NCBI RefSeq assembly: GCF_932294415.1
Contig: NC_065538.1
Location: 45,050,843 to 45,114,842, forward strand
Source: Quercus robur
Taxonomy: Eukaryota; Streptophyta; Magnoliopsida; Fagales; Fagaceae
DNA: 64,000 nucleotides
Direction: 5' to 3'
Numbering within the stretch: position 1 is the stretch's first letter; each line of letters starts with the position of its first letter. The notes below the pieces were generated by a model. That model searched no databases. It saw only the letters and a program-made list of their open reading frames with translations, and was not told the DNA's origin. The position numbers and the translations under genes are program-made. Shown here in pieces: positions 61,430 to 64,000 of this stretch.

Positions 61430-62580
61430 CATGATCCGTCTAGTCTGTGGAGTTGGTGACTATCCTCATCATGAGAGTGATCCGTCCATTTTGTGGACTT
61501 CGTAATTATTCTAACTTTGGTGATTCGTCCACTTTGTGGACTATGTAAACTATTCGCCCTTTGGGTGATCCGTCCACTTTGTGGGCTTTGTAAATTGTTT
61601 TCACCCTTGGGTGATCCGTCCACTTTGTGGACATTGTAAATTATTTTCACCCTTTGGATGATCTGTCCACTTTGTGGACTGTAAATTGTTCACCCTTGGG
61701 TGATCTGTCCACTTTGAGGACATTGTAAATTATTTTCACCTTTTGAATGATCTGTCCACTTTGTGGACTTTGTAAATTATTCACCCTCTAGGTGATCCGT
61801 CCACTTTGTGGACTATGTAAATTGTTTTCACCCTTGGGTGATCTGTCCACTTTGAGGACATTGTCAATTATTTTTACCCTTTGGATGATCTGTCCACTTT
61901 GTGGACTTTGTAAATTATTCACCCTCTAGGTGATTTGTCCATTTTATGGACTATGTAAATTGTTTTCACCCTTGGGTGATCTGTCCACTTTGTAGACATT
62001 GTAAATTATTTTCACCCTTTAGATGATTCGTCCACTTTGTGGACTGTAAATTATTCACCCTCTAGGTGATCCGTCCACTTTCTGGACTATCTAAATTGTT
62101 TTCACCCTTGGGTGATTCGTCCACTTTGAGGACATTGTAAATTATTTTCACCCTTTGGATGATCCGTCTACTTTGTGGACTTTGTAAATTATTCACCCTC
62201 TAGGTGATCCGTCCACTTTGTGGACTATGTAAATTGTTTTCACCCTTGGGTGATCCGTCCACTTTGAGGACATTGTAAATTATTTTCACCCTTTGGATGA
62301 TCCATCCACATTGTGGATTTTGTAAATTATTCACCCTCTAGGTGATCCGTCTACTTTATGGACTATGTAAATTGTTTTCACCCTTGGGTGATCCGTCCAC
62401 TTTGTGGACTGTAAATTATTCACCCTCTAGGTGATCCATCCACTTTGCGGACTATGTAAATTGTTTTCACCCTTGGGTGATCCGTCCACTTTGTAAACTG
62501 TCTTATAGCCGTCCATGTTGGACTTCAAACCCCCATCCTTTTGGGACGATTCGTCCACTTTGTGGACTGTCTATTTTGTA
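61430..62580. repeat. tandem array of about 25 hairpin monomers with higher-order structure
   Basis: The monomer is about 46 bp: GATCCGTCCACTTTGTGGAC followed by TTGTAAATTATT-like sequence and CACCCT. The first part is an inverted repeat, GTCCAC-TTT-GTGGAC. Three monomer types (ending ATTGTTTTCACCCTTG, ATTATTTTCACCCTTT, ATTATTCACCCTCTA) alternate regularly. The same type recurs at 61794, 61932, 62068, 62206 and 62344, a period of 136-138 bp. The array lies between the convergent stops of the extra gene and pol. Confidence 0.92.
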
Positions 62581-62806
62581 GACATTGTGTAGCCTATCCA
62601 TTCATAATAAAAATCCATGTGGAAAATTAAAGTTGTATCTAAATATTCTTCTTTAAAGAAAATGCGTTTATAGCAAAAAGTACCTGCCCCCTTGGGTTTA
62701 AAAAGGCACAAAAAGATTGTAGCAAGAATAGTTAAAGAAAAACTAGTAAATTGTAGCGAAAGATTTAAATAAACTGGGAAATTGGGGATTTGTTCATATT
62801 TTCTCT

Positions 62807-64000
62807 CTACTGGTAGTATTTCCGTAAATGCTCCGTGTTCCAGGGGTGCTACAGCTTTTGTCCGTCCAATGTCTTGAGGTGGTAGGTCCCCTTCCTTTAC
62901 CATGATGCGATCATGTAGGGTCCTTCCCAGTCGGGGCCGAGTTTTCCTTGTGAAGGATCTCTTGCGGCACCCATTACTTTCTGTAGTACAAGATCATCGA
63001 CCTGGAAGTCCTTATGCCTCACTTTGGTGTTGTAGTGTTTCGCCATGAGATTCTGATAATGCGCCAATCTCTGCTCTGCTGCCGCTCTGACTTCGTCCAC
63101 TAGGTCAAGCTGGAGGCGTATGGACTCTTCATTTTTATCTTCGTCGTAGCTATCCACCCAGTAGCTCATGAGCCCCATTTCTGCGGGAATGACAGCTTCA
63201 GTTCCATATGCAAGTCGAAATGGTGTTTCTCCAATGGGTGTTCTTGCTGTGGTCTGGTATGCCCATAGGACGCTTGGTAGTTCATCGGGCCAGATACCTT
63301 TTGCCCCCTTAAGCTAGGTCTTGATTATCTTGAGTAAGGACTAGTTCGTGACTTTGACTTGTCCGTTTGCCTGCAGGTGTGCGAGTGAAGAGTAGTGATT
63401 CTTGATCTCCAGCTCCGAGCAGAAATCTCTGAACACGCTGTTGTCGAATTGCTTACCGTTGTCAGAGACCAGTACTCTGGGTATCCTGTACCTACATATG
63501 ATATTCCTCCATAAAAAACTTCGGATGTTCTTCTTCGTGATGGTGGCTAAGGCTTCCGCCTCTACCCACTTAGTGAAATAGTCTATGCCAACTACTAGGA
63601 GTTTTAGCTGTCGGATCGTCGTCGAGAATGGGCCCATGATATCAAGTCCTCATTGTGCGAACGGCCAGGGTGCCGTCATAGGTGTCAGTTCTTCGAATGG
63701 CTGCCTGATGAAATTGCTGAACCTCTGCATTTGTCGCAGGACTGGACATAGGCTTGCGTATCCTTCATCATTGTAGGCCAGTAGTATCCTGCTTGGATCA
63801 ACTTATGTACTAGTGATCTTGTGCCCGAGTGGTTTCCGCAGATACCCTCGTGTACTTCTTTCATCACGTAATCTGCTTCCTCTTGGCCTAAACACCTCAA
63901 GTATGGTCGAGAGAATCCTCTTTTATATAAGACGTCCTTTATCAGCATGAACCGTGATGCCTAGACCTTCAACTTTCTTGTGGCTCCCTTCTCGTCCGGT
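62807..64000 (-). pseudogene. pol: gypsy pol fragment (integrase) of element 2
   Basis: 63948-63685 encodes the end of RNase H/start of integrase with GNHSGTRSL and the CDKC of the zinc finger. A one-base loss then shifts the frame, and a stop follows. 63637-63341 encodes the core with VGIDYFTKWVEAEA and SDNGKQFD. The residue 36 positions after the SDN Asp, normally the catalytic Glu, is Lys (AAA, 63355-63353). Stops at 63343-63341 and 63316-63314 follow. 63178-62897 encodes the C-terminal region with PDWEGPYM. The ancestral stop corresponds to 62809-62807. Inactive integrase; the upstream part of pol is outside the window. Confidence 0.88.

Larger units (their letters stand above)
57910..64000 (-). 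mobile_element. Ty3/gypsy LTR retrotransposon, Tat type, 3' portion (element 2)
   Basis: Oriented right to left: decayed pol (64000-62807), hairpin tandem array (about 62580-61430), additional gene on the plus strand (59110-61097), purine-rich tract (about 58444-58411) and 3' LTR (58410-57910). Same architecture as element 1 but a clearly different family. The element continues beyond the window. Duplication copy 1 shows its empty site GGGCAT-GTTGG, predicting GGCAT (57905-57909) as the 5-bp target duplication. Confidence 0.9.

Noticed and set aside
61430-62580. CRISPR-like array
   Set aside because: Monomers are contiguous and all alike, with no unique spacers, in a plant retrotransposon; it is a tandem repeat.

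Overview
The window looks like nuclear DNA of a dicot plant, probably a woody species. It is AT-rich and intron-bearing, with plant-type T-rich GT-AG introns, two AP2/ERF genes, one GDSL esterase/lipase gene and a dense layer of plant transposons. A Fagales-like host is only my impression from the element families; I ran no search.

Layout. (1) 1-7577: the 3' three quarters of a Ty3/gypsy element of the Tat type (+): protease end, RT, RNase H, a second RNase H, integrase, then an additional gene on the opposite strand (6619-4454), then the 3' LTR (6985-7577). (2) 7578-27800: transposon-rich, gene-free DNA with a long-TIR element, an Ogre/Tat-like LTR remnant, MITEs, SINEs, LINE 3' ends, a truncated copia element and several tandem duplications. 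(3) 27838-34480: two intronless ERF genes, a Pti5-like one (+) and a group-IX-like one (-). (4) 34072-37302: the 5' half of the second ERF gene plus its upstream DNA, which recurs at 54601-57909 as a direct duplication about 20.5 kb away. (5) 38330-39600: a decayed LINE. (6) 40991-51834: a five-exon GDSL esterase/lipase gene whose large introns are full of transposons. (7) 52113-54160: MITEs and Harbinger-type elements. (8) 57910-64000: a second Tat-type gypsy element in the opposite orientation (LTR, additional gene on +, tandem array, decayed pol on -). It is inserted in the duplicated block, so copy 1 of that block shows the empty target site.

How parts fit together. Each gypsy element has pol and the extra gene facing each other, with the convergent 3' ends meeting in a noncoding stretch. 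In element 2 that stretch is a 3-monomer higher-order tandem array of small hairpins. The extra gene of element 1 can be assembled into four exons whose phases agree, broken by one TAG. Upstream of the extra gene in both elements, on its own strand, is the same module: CACGTGTCAC, six variable bases, ATTGG, then a TATA box. It occurs twice in element 1 and once in element 2, with identical internal spacing. This is the most promising signal in the window: a transposon-borne antisense gene with its own conserved promoter. Additional antisense ORFs are known in Tat-lineage retrotransposons; I do not know whether this promoter module has been described.

The host genes are ordinary regulators and enzymes (ethylene/defence-type ERFs and a secreted GDSL hydrolase). 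No rRNA or true tRNA gene and no CRISPR was seen.
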